Source of the DNA: Idiomarina sp. MD25a
Lineage (GTDB): Bacteria; Pseudomonadota; Gammaproteobacteria; Enterobacterales; Alteromonadaceae
Reading direction: 5' to 3'
DNA length: 64,000 nt
NCBI RefSeq assembly: GCF_001870515.1
Contig: NZ_MDGT01000003.1
Span: forward strand, 1,221,011-1,285,010
Below the pieces are notes generated by a model. The model was not told the DNA's origin. It ran no database searches and was given only the letters and a program-made list of their open reading frames with translations. The translations under genes and the position numbers were made by a program. Below, piece after piece: positions 1-7,834 of this stretch; the first letter of the stretch is position 1, and each line of letters begins with the position of its first letter.

Positions 1-1
1 T

Positions 2-745
2 CAGCAAGGGGTTCGTGTTGAGGTTTTTGACGATACCACGACCGACACACCGGACTCGGTATTTCCCAACAATTGGTTTACCAGTCATGCGGATGGCACA
101 CTCGTATTGTACCCCATGCACTGCGCTAACCGCCGGTTAGAGCGACGTGTCGACATTATTCAAAGCTTAGGACAGGACTACGTGATCACCCGTACCGTTG
201 ATCTGACCGGCTTTGAGTCGCAAGGGTTAAGTCTTGAGGGAACCGGCGCGCTGGTGTTTGATCCACTGAGTCACGATGTTTACGCGGTGCGTTCGCAGCG
301 AATGAGCGATGTCGTGTTAGCAGAGCTAAGTAAGCACATCGATTGTAATCCTGTGGTGATTGACGCGCATGACCGCGAGGGCATACCCATTTACCACACC
401 AATGTGCTCATGAATGTGGGTGAGCATATCGCCATGTATGCGCCGGAACTGGTCGCACCGGCTTATCGTGATGACTTGGCACAGCGCTTAGCGTATGGTG
501 ATCGATGTGTGATTGAACTCACGGGCTCACAAATAGAATCCTTTGCTGGTAATGCCTTGGAGCTCGTGGGACGAGAAGGGCCGATATTGGTTTTATCACA
601 AACGGCGGCAAAGGCATTAACCCGGCAACAAAGGGATCAAATTGAGCAAAAAGCGCGTATGCTAATATGCAACCTGCCAACGATAGAGCAGGGCGGAGGC
701 TCCGCGCGCTGCATGATAGCGCAACTACAATGGCAACCAAGATAG
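2..745 (+). CDS. ctlX: CtlX-type amidinotransferase-family protein, 5' end outside window
   Basis: The reading frame is open from base 2, so the N-terminus lies upstream; 247 residues are visible. The fragment has the guanidino-modifying enzyme fold signature: a FPNNWF-x-SH-x-DG block at the visible start and a C-terminal GGGSARCM block whose Cys is the expected nucleophile of the arginine deiminase/DDAH superfamily. The CtlX subgroup is associated with hydrolysis of citrulline or related ureido compounds, which is family knowledge and not shown here. The next gene starts 8 bases downstream, so the two could be cotranscribed. The assignment to the superfamily is strong; the exact substrate is uncertain. 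Confidence 0.85.
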   Translation, partial: QQGVRVEVFDDTTTDTPDSVFPNNWFTSHADGTLVLYPMHCANRRLERRVDIIQSLGQDYVITRTVDLTGFESQGLSLEGTGALVFDPLSHDVYAVRSQRMSDVVLAELSKHIDCNPVVIDAHDREGIPIYHTNVLMNVGEHIAMYAPELVAPAYRDDLAQRLAYGDRCVIELTGSQIESFAGNALELVGREGPILVLSQTAAKALTRQQRDQIEQKARMLICNLPTIEQGGGSARCMIAQLQWQPR

Positions 746-752
746 GATACTT

Positions 753-2396
753 ATGGGCTCAAAGGCGATACCTTATTATTATTTATGTGGCGCGCTCGTC
801 GCGCTAGTGCTGACCTATATACTTCCCACCTGGCCATTAAAAATTGCCTTCGGTTGGACCTGTATCGCCTTAGCGCTAATCGCCTCTGCTTATTGGTTGA
901 ACACCGCTCGATTGTTTCGTAAGAAAGCGAACGGACGTATTCCTTGGTACATACGTTGGTCATTGATCCCGTTCCTGATTGGTGTACGCGTTTATAACGC
1001 CATCGCACGTCGGCAAGATGATTTACCAGTGTTTCAAAAGGTCGCGGATGGAATCTATGTAGGAAGACGCTTATTCAGCGGCGACCTGAAGGCGATCAAA
1101 GACGTGCCGATTAATGCGGTACTCGATGTCACGGCTGAATTTGATGCGCTTGACTGGTCGGCTGAACGCGCCGAGGTGAATTACTTAAACGTTCCGGTGC
1201 TTGACCATTTGGCGCCGTCTCACGAACAAATTCATCAAGCTTTGCAGTGGATCCACGAGCAACAACGGCAAGGCCACAATGTATTAATTCATTGCGCCTT
1301 GGGGCGTGGACGTTCAGTGTTTATGGCGGCCGCCTATTTACTGGCGCACAGTAATACGAAAAACATCGATGACGTGATGAAGAAAATCCAAGGTGCGCGT
1401 AAAGTTGCGCGATTAAATCATCAACAAAAGAAGGCACTGCAACAGTTTATCGATGAACACCAAGAGTTGATGATTAAGCGTGCGTACATTGTCGCTAATC
1501 CGGTATCCGGTGGCGGTAAATGGAGTGAATATGCACAGCCGCTTAAGGATACGCTCACACCGTATTTCGAGTTAACAGTGATTGAAACGAAAGAAGATAA
1601 AAACGGTACCGAATGTGCACGTGAGGCGCTTGAGCAGGGCGCTGAGTTGGTCATTGCTTGTGGCGGCGATGGTACACTGACTGAAGTGGCACAAGCGCTC
1701 ATCGGCCATGATTGTAAGATGGCGATCGTACCCATGGGCACAGCAAATTCCTTGAGCCAGGTGCTATGGGGACTCAGTAGTAAACTGAGCCCAGTGGATG
1801 TCGCCTGCGAAACGATTATTGAGGGTCGCTGTAGGCAAATCGACTGTGGCTGGGTCAATGAGCAATTGATGCTTTTGTGCGCTGGCGTGGGCTTCGAACA
1901 GCAAATGATTGAGCAGGCAGATCGCAGCGCCAAAGATAAGCTAGGTCAGTTAGCGTATATTCAAGGTTTATGGCGCGCACTGAGTGAAGATAAACAACTG
2001 CAGTTGCAAGTAACCATTGATGAGGGTGAAACCGAAACGTGGGAAACAGCTAGTTTGATTGTTGCCAATGCGGCACCGATGACAACCTTGTTGGCACAGG
2101 GCGATGGTGAGCCCGTGATCGACGATGGCAAACTGGATGTAACGTGGCTCGATTCAGAGCAGGGTGAGAGTTCACCGGTAAAAAGCTTAATCGAGCTCTT
2201 GTACGCCAGCATTACCGAAGACCAAGTGGGGATGAATACCCATCACACACGCATAAAGCGTATTCACCTAGCACGCCGTGATGGTGAGCGCTTAGACTAC
2301 GTCGTCGATGGAGAACCTTACTCAGCGGATGAGTTAGATATCAAGGTTGAAAAGCATGCACTGCAGATCTTGGTGCCTGATCGTATTGATTACTAG
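753..2396 (+). CDS. Fusion of dual-specificity phosphatase and diacylglycerol/lipid kinase domains
   Basis: This 547-residue protein has three parts. Residues 1-80 hold two or three hydrophobic segments, so it is probably anchored in the inner membrane. Residues 95-230 form a dual-specificity phosphatase with the signature H180-C181-x5-R187-S, C181 being the expected nucleophile. Residues 240-547 form a DAGK/YegS-type kinase with the nucleotide-binding ANPVSGGGKW segment near 247 and GGDGT at 304-308. The kinase family phosphorylates diacylglycerol or related lipids. The combination suggests coupled phosphorylation and dephosphorylation of a lipid or phosphoinositide-like substrate, which is inference. 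Both active-site motifs look complete. Confidence 0.85.
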   Translation: MGSKAIPYYYLCGALVALVLTYILPTWPLKIAFGWTCIALALIASAYWLNTARLFRKKANGRIPWYIRWSLIPFLIGVRVYNAIARRQDDLPVFQKVADGIYVGRRLFSGDLKAIKDVPINAVLDVTAEFDALDWSAERAEVNYLNVPVLDHLAPSHEQIHQALQWIHEQQRQGHNVLIHCALGRGRSVFMAAAYLLAHSNTKNIDDVMKKIQGARKVARLNHQQKKALQQFIDEHQELMIKRAYIVANPVSGGGKWSEYAQPLKDTLTPYFELTVIETKEDKNGTECAREALEQGAELVIACGGDGTLTEVAQALIGHDCKMAIVPMGTANSLSQVLWGLSSKLSPVDVACETIIEGRCRQIDCGWVNEQLMLLCAGVGFEQQMIEQADRSAKDKLGQLAYIQGLWRALSEDKQLQLQVTIDEGETETWETASLIVANAAPMTTLLAQGDGEPVIDDGKLDVTWLDSEQGESSPVKSLIELLYASITEDQVGMNTHHTRIKRIHLARRDGERLDYVVDGEPYSADELDIKVEKHALQILVPDRIDY

Positions 2397-2518
2397 ATAA
2401 TCGAACGCGGCAATCGAGCCTAAAGGTCTTGTGAAATAGCGGTCATAAATCATACGAATAGAGCTGTGCGCGTGAGTTGTGGTATACTGTGTACAAATTA
2501 ATCAATATTAAGTGAGTT

Positions 2519-2830
2519 ATGATTGATTTCGTAGGCTGGTATAAGCAACCCGAATTAGACGGTGTAAATCCCCGCACCGCACACCGCGCCATTACCGTGG
2601 CTAAGTTTCGCGCCAAACTGTATCGCAGGGGCAGCTTTCTGCTGCGTCAGTGCGCCCTGTTGTCCGTTGTGGCGGCACTTCTAATTCTACCGAGCTGGCA
2701 CCACTCAGTGATAAGCGCGGTGATTATTATTAGTTATCTTGGTTTGGCGAAATGGCTTAACATCCGAGCTTATCGCACCTATGCACTGCCATTATTGCCA
2801 CAGGCAGTGCAGGATGCCTCCAAGTACTAA
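2519..2830 (+). CDS. Small membrane protein of unknown function
   Basis: A 103-residue protein I do not recognise. The first 45 residues are basic and soluble, and residues 45-85 hold two hydrophobic stretches separated by a short turn, suggesting a hairpin in the inner membrane. It stands alone between the kinase fusion and the convergent cation transporter. A TATACT hexamer about 35 bases upstream could be its -10 element. Codon use resembles the neighbouring genes, so it is likely to be real. Confidence 0.6.
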   Translation: MIDFVGWYKQPELDGVNPRTAHRAITVAKFRAKLYRRGSFLLRQCALLSVVAALLILPSWHHSVISAVIIISYLGLAKWLNIRAYRTYALPLLPQAVQDASKY

Positions 2831-2842
2831 CAACTTAGGCTA

Positions 2843-3487
2843 TTAACCACAACACGTCGAAATATCGGTTTTTTCGCCCGCTTTGACGGCATGAGCGTCT
2901 TTGATAATGCGTAGCGCCGAACGTAGCACAATGATCGCGATGATTGTTGCTATCAACAAGTCTGGCCACGCTTTATTAATGGCGCTTACCATCCATGCAG
3001 AAAGAATGACACCGGCATTCATGAGCATATCGTTACGCGAGCAAATCCAACTGGCGCGAATGTTGATATCGCCATTACGTGAGCTGTACAGCAAGGCAAA
3101 ACAAATAACATTCACCAGTAATGCTAAGCCGGCTATCCATAGCATCATGTTGGAATTGGGTTCGCTGCCCCAAATCAACCGCTGTGCAACATCACCGAGC
3201 ACCAACAACGCGAGAGCTGTTTGTAATATGCCATTAAAAATAGCCGCATTCGCTTTGTATTTAATTGCCTTACCCACCGCATACAAACTCACTGCATAAA
3301 CCAGCGTATCGGCAAGCATGTCCAATGAGTCAGCAATTAAGCCGCTGGACTCGGCTATCCAACCGGCAATGAACTCAACGAAAAACATCACACCATTGAG
3401 CACCAATACAGTCCATAGTAAGCGTTTCTGTGCGCTATCCATTTGCGCTTGTGTATTAGACACTCCGCCACCGCAGCATGAAGACAT
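2843..3487 (-). CDS. Cation diffusion facilitator-like transporter with cysteine-rich tails
   Basis: A 214-residue, roughly six-helix membrane protein of the CDF family, which exports Zn, Cd or Co by proton antiport. The second helix carries the D-x3-D arrangement (SLDMLAD) and helix five carries NDMLMN, where CDF metal-site residues are expected. The long cytoplasmic C-terminal domain of proteins such as YiiP is absent. Instead both tails are rich in cysteine: the N-terminus begins MSSCC and the C-terminus ends STCCG, plausible metal-capture sites. I chose the Met before SSCC because a GGA-type ribosome site precedes it. Two upstream Met codons would add up to 11 residues. Confidence 0.75.
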   Translation of the reverse strand: MSSCCGGGVSNTQAQMDSAQKRLLWTVLVLNGVMFFVEFIAGWIAESSGLIADSLDMLADTLVYAVSLYAVGKAIKYKANAAIFNGILQTALALLVLGDVAQRLIWGSEPNSNMMLWIAGLALLVNVICFALLYSSRNGDINIRASWICSRNDMLMNAGVILSAWMVSAINKAWPDLLIATIIAIIVLRSALRIIKDAHAVKAGEKTDISTCCG

Positions 3488-3612
3488 TTGAACATCCATT
3501 AGCAAAAATTTTGCCGCCATTGTATCAAAAAGTGGGGTGGGACGGATGCCTTATTGCGGTAAAAAAGGTACATTAACGCCGAACTTAATTAAGCGAATAA
3601 AAACAATAAGTC

Positions 3613-4041
3613 ATGAAACAATATAAATTTCCATTTAGTAAAAAGGAGCGAGTCATTCGCTTTTTTATCTCTGCTAGTACTTTATTGCTCGGTGCTAGCA
3701 TCATGTATTTACATAACGACTGGACTTATTTAGGAGGAATTATCGGTTTAAGCATGTTGCCGCTTTACAGCATTTTTCTTAAAGCTCAGCGTCCAGAAAC
3801 GATCAAAAACATGCTGTATTTACTCGAGGTGCGCGGTGATTACTTACGTGTGGGTATGGAGCAAATCCCAATCGATAAATTGAAACGGGTTGCAGTAGGG
3901 CCTTTAGATAAGGACTTTGCCATTTTACAGTTTCCTTATAATCCAATGTATCAAATTGACTACAGCTTTCCGATACAACAACTGAATGACGTACGAGCGT
4001 GGTTTCGCTCTGAATTACCTGATGTGGAATTGATAGAGTAA
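3613..4041 (+). CDS. Hypothetical membrane protein
   Basis: A 142-residue protein not recognised. Residues 15-60 contain two adjacent transmembrane segments. The remaining 80 residues look like a small soluble domain of alternating hydrophobic strands, with a PH-like or bPH-like feel (residues 70-140). That resemblance is an impression only. It is followed by the oppositely oriented tRNA-Pro gene. Confidence 0.6.
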   Translation: MKQYKFPFSKKERVIRFFISASTLLLGASIMYLHNDWTYLGGIIGLSMLPLYSIFLKAQRPETIKNMLYLLEVRGDYLRVGMEQIPIDKLKRVAVGPLDKDFAILQFPYNPMYQIDYSFPIQQLNDVRAWFRSELPDVELIE

Positions 4042-4064
4042 TTAAGCAGGGAAAAGAGAAGAAT

Positions 4065-4141
4065 TGGTCGGCGTGAGAGGATTTGAACCTCCGACCCCTG
4101 ACACCCCATGACAGTGCGCTACCAGGCTGCGCTACACGCCG
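4065..4141 (-). tRNA. tRNA-Pro (anticodon GGG)
   Basis: A 77-base cloverleaf with encoded CCA. The seven-base acceptor stem (CGGCGTG/CACGCCG) is perfect, the D arm carries GCGCAGCCTGGTAGCGC and the T arm has GGTTCAAATCC. The anticodon loop reads ATGGGGT, giving GGG. The anticodon stem has the same T-T mismatch as the E. coli GGG proline tRNA. Confidence 0.97.
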
Positions 4142-4171
4142 ACCGAGGAGAGCTATGTTACTGATTTATGA

Positions 4172-4200
4172 GCTAAGTGCAAGGCACAAATGCACTTAGC
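4172..4200. repeat. Perfect 10-base inverted repeat between yejM and tRNA-Pro
   Basis: GCTAAGTGCA at 4172-4181 and TGCACTTAGC at 4191-4200 form a perfect stem with a 9-base loop. There is no strong T run on either side. It sits just beyond the yejM stop codon, so it could be a 3' stabilising or weak termination hairpin. Confidence 0.5.
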
Positions 4201-4223
4201 GCGTCTGTTCGCTGTTATTTTAA

Positions 4224-5855
4224 TCAGTCTCTAGCGCGGCCGCTGAAGCGTTTGAGATCTTTGAGTGCATCAATTAACACAGGAACCGTCGGTTCGGCGC
4301 CGTCGAGGCGGCTGAAGTCATCGCGACGATAGATATTATACTGGCCGTTGTTATCGAGCACGGTAATCAACGCTTGGTCATAAATAACGATATACGGACT
4401 GTAGGTTTCTACTAGAGGCCAGCGCTCACCGCCATTCATCAGGTCTTCACCATTGCTAAAGCTCTGAGTACCACCAGCACATGACATGACACGAGATAGG
4501 GCGGTTGGCATGAGATCCATTAACCCGCCAATACTTTGTTGTGGCAATGCGAAATCTTTTTCCCACAAGGTGACACGCATATTTTCAGGTTTAAACTGCT
4601 GCTGTCCGAGAAGACCCTCAGTGTTACTGGGGGCGAGGCTCGAGAGCAGCACACGTTGTTGGCCTAAGCTTCCGAGTATCGCGGGTAGGCGATCGATATC
4701 TTCATGGCTCAGCAGCACAACGTTGACCTGGTTCTCGTTGCGTGGATAAAAACTACTCAGTGGCTCAGCATGCCAGTCGGCTTTAAACTGAGTAAGTCCG
4801 AGTTCTTGTGACCAATTAGGCGATGTATGCCAGCTCACATCGATGCCAAAGTCCGCTAATGGTTTTAGGTAAGCCGGTGATATGTTTTGATTCTCGATGG
4901 TCTCTTGATAAAAGTCGGGCAGACCATAAAGCAGTTGGAACAACCCGCCTTCACGACTGGGGTGTGCCAGTAATTGAATATCCACTTGAGTCAGGCCGTT
5001 GTCGTTGGCTGCTTCACCGACACGTTGTGACTGTTCGGCATTCAAACGATCAAATACAACCAGTGTAATGCCTTTGGTTTGCGATGTTTTTGAGCACAGC
5101 AACGTATTATGCGGGTAGCGTAAGCGAATATTTTCTGCCGACATCAGCTTTTGTTGCTGCGCCTGATAATTTTCCACTTCGATAAAGCCATGCTTCGACA
5201 TCAGCGTTTTCGCTGTCGTCGGGTACGAGAGCGGGAATGTATCATCTTGCTGTGTTATCGGGTCATAGAGCTCAGCATCCGCCCAAACGTGAATACTGTG
5301 GCTAGCAAAAAAGCACAATACAAATACCGTGGTGGCCGGTGCGCCGAGGCGACGATGTTGGAGTTCAGAAAGGTGCTTCCACGTGTAGTTAGCGAGCAGC
5401 AGTTCAAAGCCTAACAGAATAAGAAAGCCCAACATGATCATTAAAATGATGACAAAACTTGCGCCGGTAAATGCGGCCTCGGCATCTTTCGCCATTTGTG
5501 CAAGTGAATAGGCGTTTAGATGATAGCCGTAGTGGCGGAAAAACAATGCATCAAAGATAAGTGCGACGATGCCAAGGGAGCTAATGAGCGCCGCAATGCT
5601 GCGTAACACCTTGGAGTAGGGAATAAGCAAGCAGAACGGAAATATCAGTATGATAAAGAACACGAACGGCAGAAATGCGAAGTGCCCGATCCAGTTCACA
5701 ATGAGATAAACGGTACTGATGAACGTGGTCGGCGACGGCGTTGAATCAATATAGATAATGCCGATAAGGAGACACAAAATAATGTTGGCGAAGGTAAACC
5801 AATGACCCCAACTTATCAGTCGTGCAATTTTATCGCGACGTTGGTTCTTTCCCAT
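4224..5855 (-). CDS. yejM: YejM/PbgA-like inner-membrane protein (DUF3413)
   Basis: A 543-residue protein with five N-terminal transmembrane helices (residues about 15-160) matching the DUF3413 domain, followed by a periplasmic domain of the sulfatase-like fold. In Enterobacteria YejM (PbgA, LapC) senses lipopolysaccharide and, through LapB, controls degradation of LpxC. It is somewhat shorter than the E. coli protein (586). The divergent neighbour is yejK, next to which yejM also lies in E. coli, which supports the call. Whether the LPS-sensing role is conserved here is inference. Confidence 0.9.
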   Translation of the reverse strand: MGKNQRRDKIARLISWGHWFTFANIILCLLIGIIYIDSTPSPTTFISTVYLIVNWIGHFAFLPFVFFIILIFPFCLLIPYSKVLRSIAALISSLGIVALIFDALFFRHYGYHLNAYSLAQMAKDAEAAFTGASFVIILMIMLGFLILLGFELLLANYTWKHLSELQHRRLGAPATTVFVLCFFASHSIHVWADAELYDPITQQDDTFPLSYPTTAKTLMSKHGFIEVENYQAQQQKLMSAENIRLRYPHNTLLCSKTSQTKGITLVVFDRLNAEQSQRVGEAANDNGLTQVDIQLLAHPSREGGLFQLLYGLPDFYQETIENQNISPAYLKPLADFGIDVSWHTSPNWSQELGLTQFKADWHAEPLSSFYPRNENQVNVVLLSHEDIDRLPAILGSLGQQRVLLSSLAPSNTEGLLGQQQFKPENMRVTLWEKDFALPQQSIGGLMDLMPTALSRVMSCAGGTQSFSNGEDLMNGGERWPLVETYSPYIVIYDQALITVLDNNGQYNIYRRDDFSRLDGAEPTVPVLIDALKDLKRFSGRARD

Positions 5856-5925
5856 TCTGTGTCTATCCCGTGCTACAATCTGCCAAATAGTCTAACACAG
5901 CGATTTTGCAAGGATAGTCCTAGTT

Positions 5926-6972
5926 ATGCAACTGGCCATTGAAAATAGCATTATTCACCAGTTTTACAGCCATGATGACCAAATTGGTTTGCGTCTCGCG
6001 CCAGAACCTTTATCTGATGATGAGCAACTGCACGAGTTACTCGAGGAACTGACCACGGTTTATACCAGTAAACCAGCTAAAGGCTACGCTAGCTTCTTAA
6101 CAGAGGCCGACGAGGCGGAAGAAGTCAGTGATTTCCCGGTACTACTTAAACAGTGGCAAGCACAAGAGTTAGAATTTGTTGAGTTGAGCCAACGGGCAGC
6201 GAAATTATTGTTAGAACAGCTGCAAAACTATCAAATGCTCGAAGCGGGCTTTTTATTGGTGACGCGATATCAACATTTGAGTACTGATTATTTATTGGTC
6301 GCATTTTTACCAGTAAAAGTAGGCGTGACGATTAACCCTAACTTGGCTGTTGACCGATCATCGCAATTAGACATTAGCAAAGTGCAACTCGCAGCGCGGA
6401 TTGACCTGACTGAGTGGCAAACCGATCCCGAGAGCCAACGCTATATTTCCTTCATCAAAGGTCGTGCTGGACGCAAAGTATCTGACTTCTTCTTGGATTT
6501 CTTGGGCTGTACTGAGCGGTTGGATGCTAAGTCGCAAACTAAACGCTTGGTGGATGCAGTAACAGAGTTTGGTAAGCAAGCAGAACTGCCACCGGAGCAA
6601 CGTCAATCGCTTAATGCAGTGGCTTATGAATATTGCGACCAACAATGGAAGCAGGGTGAAGACGTCAAGGTCAAAGACTTGTCGGAGCATTTCTCTCAAG
6701 CACAGCCGACCGAACGTAGCTTTGAAGAGTTTACGCAAGCGCTGTCGCACGAGGATAAACCTGCACTGGATGAGTCCTTTCCTACGGATCGGTCCACGTT
6801 GCGAAAATTGGTTAAATTTCAAGGCCAAGGTGGCGGTGTGAGCGTGGCATTTGACCATACGCAGTTGGGCGAGCGTGTAGAATATGATCCGGAGACAGAT
6901 AAACTAACGATTCATGGCACGCCGCCTAATTTGCGTGATCAATTGCGTCGTTACTTTGGTATAGATTCTTAA
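5926..6972 (+). CDS. yejK: Nucleoid-associated protein YejK (NdpA family)
   Basis: A 348-residue soluble protein of the 37-kDa nucleoid-associated family, near the usual 335-residue length. The middle block SFIKGRAGRKVSDFFLDFLGC (split: residues about 175-195) is the family hallmark. YejK binds the nucleoid and interacts with topoisomerases in E. coli. It is divergent from yejM, 70 bases apart, so the two promoters share the intergenic region. A strong bidirectional hairpin follows at 7001. Confidence 0.93.
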   Translation: MQLAIENSIIHQFYSHDDQIGLRLAPEPLSDDEQLHELLEELTTVYTSKPAKGYASFLTEADEAEEVSDFPVLLKQWQAQELEFVELSQRAAKLLLEQLQNYQMLEAGFLLVTRYQHLSTDYLLVAFLPVKVGVTINPNLAVDRSSQLDISKVQLAARIDLTEWQTDPESQRYISFIKGRAGRKVSDFFLDFLGCTERLDAKSQTKRLVDAVTEFGKQAELPPEQRQSLNAVAYEYCDQQWKQGEDVKVKDLSEHFSQAQPTERSFEEFTQALSHEDKPALDESFPTDRSTLRKLVKFQGQGGGVSVAFDHTQLGERVEYDPETDKLTIHGTPPNLRDQLRRYFGIDS

Positions 6973-7000
6973 GGGGTATTAATCCTTAAGAGGCTAGAAT

Positions 7001-7029
7001 TGCAAAACGCCGCAGGGCGGCGTTTTGCA
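7001..7029. terminator. Bidirectional hairpin between yejK and cspD
   Basis: A perfect 13-base stem with a 3-base loop: left arm 7001-7013, loop AGG, right arm 7017-7029. The arms carry AAAA at one side and TTTT at the other, so it can serve convergent transcription of yejK and cspD. Confidence 0.85.
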
Positions 7030-7040
7030 AATAGGCTTTC

Positions 7041-7256
7041 TTACTGTTTGTCCGCGTGAGGAACAATGTTTGAGGCATGCAGTCCTTTTGGACCTTCCTC
7101 GAGTTCAAACTCTACGGTTTGACCCGCTTTTAACGTGCGATAGCCTTCCATATCGATCGTTGAGTAATGAGCGAAAATGTCACCCTCGCGGTCCTCACTC
7201 TCAATAAAGCCAAAACCTTTGGAGTTGTTGAACCATTTGACTTTTCCGGTTGCCAT
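7041..7256 (-). CDS. cspD: Cold-shock-like protein CspD
   Basis: A 71-residue cold-shock domain protein with both nucleic-acid-binding motifs: KGFGFI (RNP1) and DIFAHY (RNP2). The sequence of the second half (GYRTLKAGQTVEFELEEGPKG) is of the CspD type. In E. coli CspD is a stationary-phase inhibitor of replication. It lies divergent to clpS-clpA, exactly as in Enterobacteria, which separates it from other Csp paralogues. Confidence 0.95.
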   Translation of the reverse strand: MATGKVKWFNNSKGFGFIESEDREGDIFAHYSTIDMEGYRTLKAGQTVEFELEEGPKGLHASNIVPHADKQ

Positions 7257-7482
7257 ACATCTACTTCCTTCTTCTATCGAAAAGAATTTTGTTATTATTA
7301 GATTGGGTTGTCTCAGGTGTGGTTGAAAATTCCATCAACCAACACCATGTTTTACTCTAGGACACAGAGTATAATAGTCAAGTAGATGTGATGAAAAAAT
7401 CGACATTTTTGTTAAAAAATTAAACAAAAATTGTCCAGCGCGATTAGGCAAATCAGCTATAGTGATAATAGGTTGTTAATTC

Positions 7483-7797
7483 ATGAGCCAGTTTGATCAT
7501 CAACACGTATATGATGTTGAGGAAGACAGTAAACACGAACTGAAACCACCCTCGATGTATAAGGTCATATTGAATAATGATGACTATACACCGATGGACT
7601 TCGTAATCGAGGTGTTGATAAAGTTTTTTCGTATGAACAATGAAAAAGCGACCGACACCATGTTACAAGTGCACTATAAAGGCAAAGCCGTGTGTGGTGT
7701 GTATTCAGCAGAGATTGCTGAAACTAAAGTGGTGCAGGTAAATCAGTACGCTCGTGAAAACCAGCACCCTTTGCTCTGTACCATGGAGCATGAGTAA
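7483..7797 (+). CDS. clpS: ClpS, adaptor of the ClpAP protease
   Basis: 104 residues, the normal length. The N-degron pocket segment [15 protein letters not shown] (residues 28-42) and the later HYKGKAVCG block are present. ClpS delivers proteins with N-terminal Leu, Phe, Tyr or Trp to ClpA. clpA follows after 37 bases. The two tRNA-dependent transferases that create such N-degrons (bpt, aat) are encoded 2-4 kb downstream, so the window holds most of the bacterial N-degron pathway. Confidence 0.97.
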   Translation: MSQFDHQHVYDVEEDSKHELKPPSMYKVILNNDDYTPMDFVIEVLIKFFRMNNEKATDTMLQVHYKGKAVCGVYSAEIAETKVVQVNQYARENQHPLLCTMEHE

Positions 7798-7834
7798 GAT
7801 TCGAGCACAGCCGTAGTACGGTAAGGAGAGTGGT

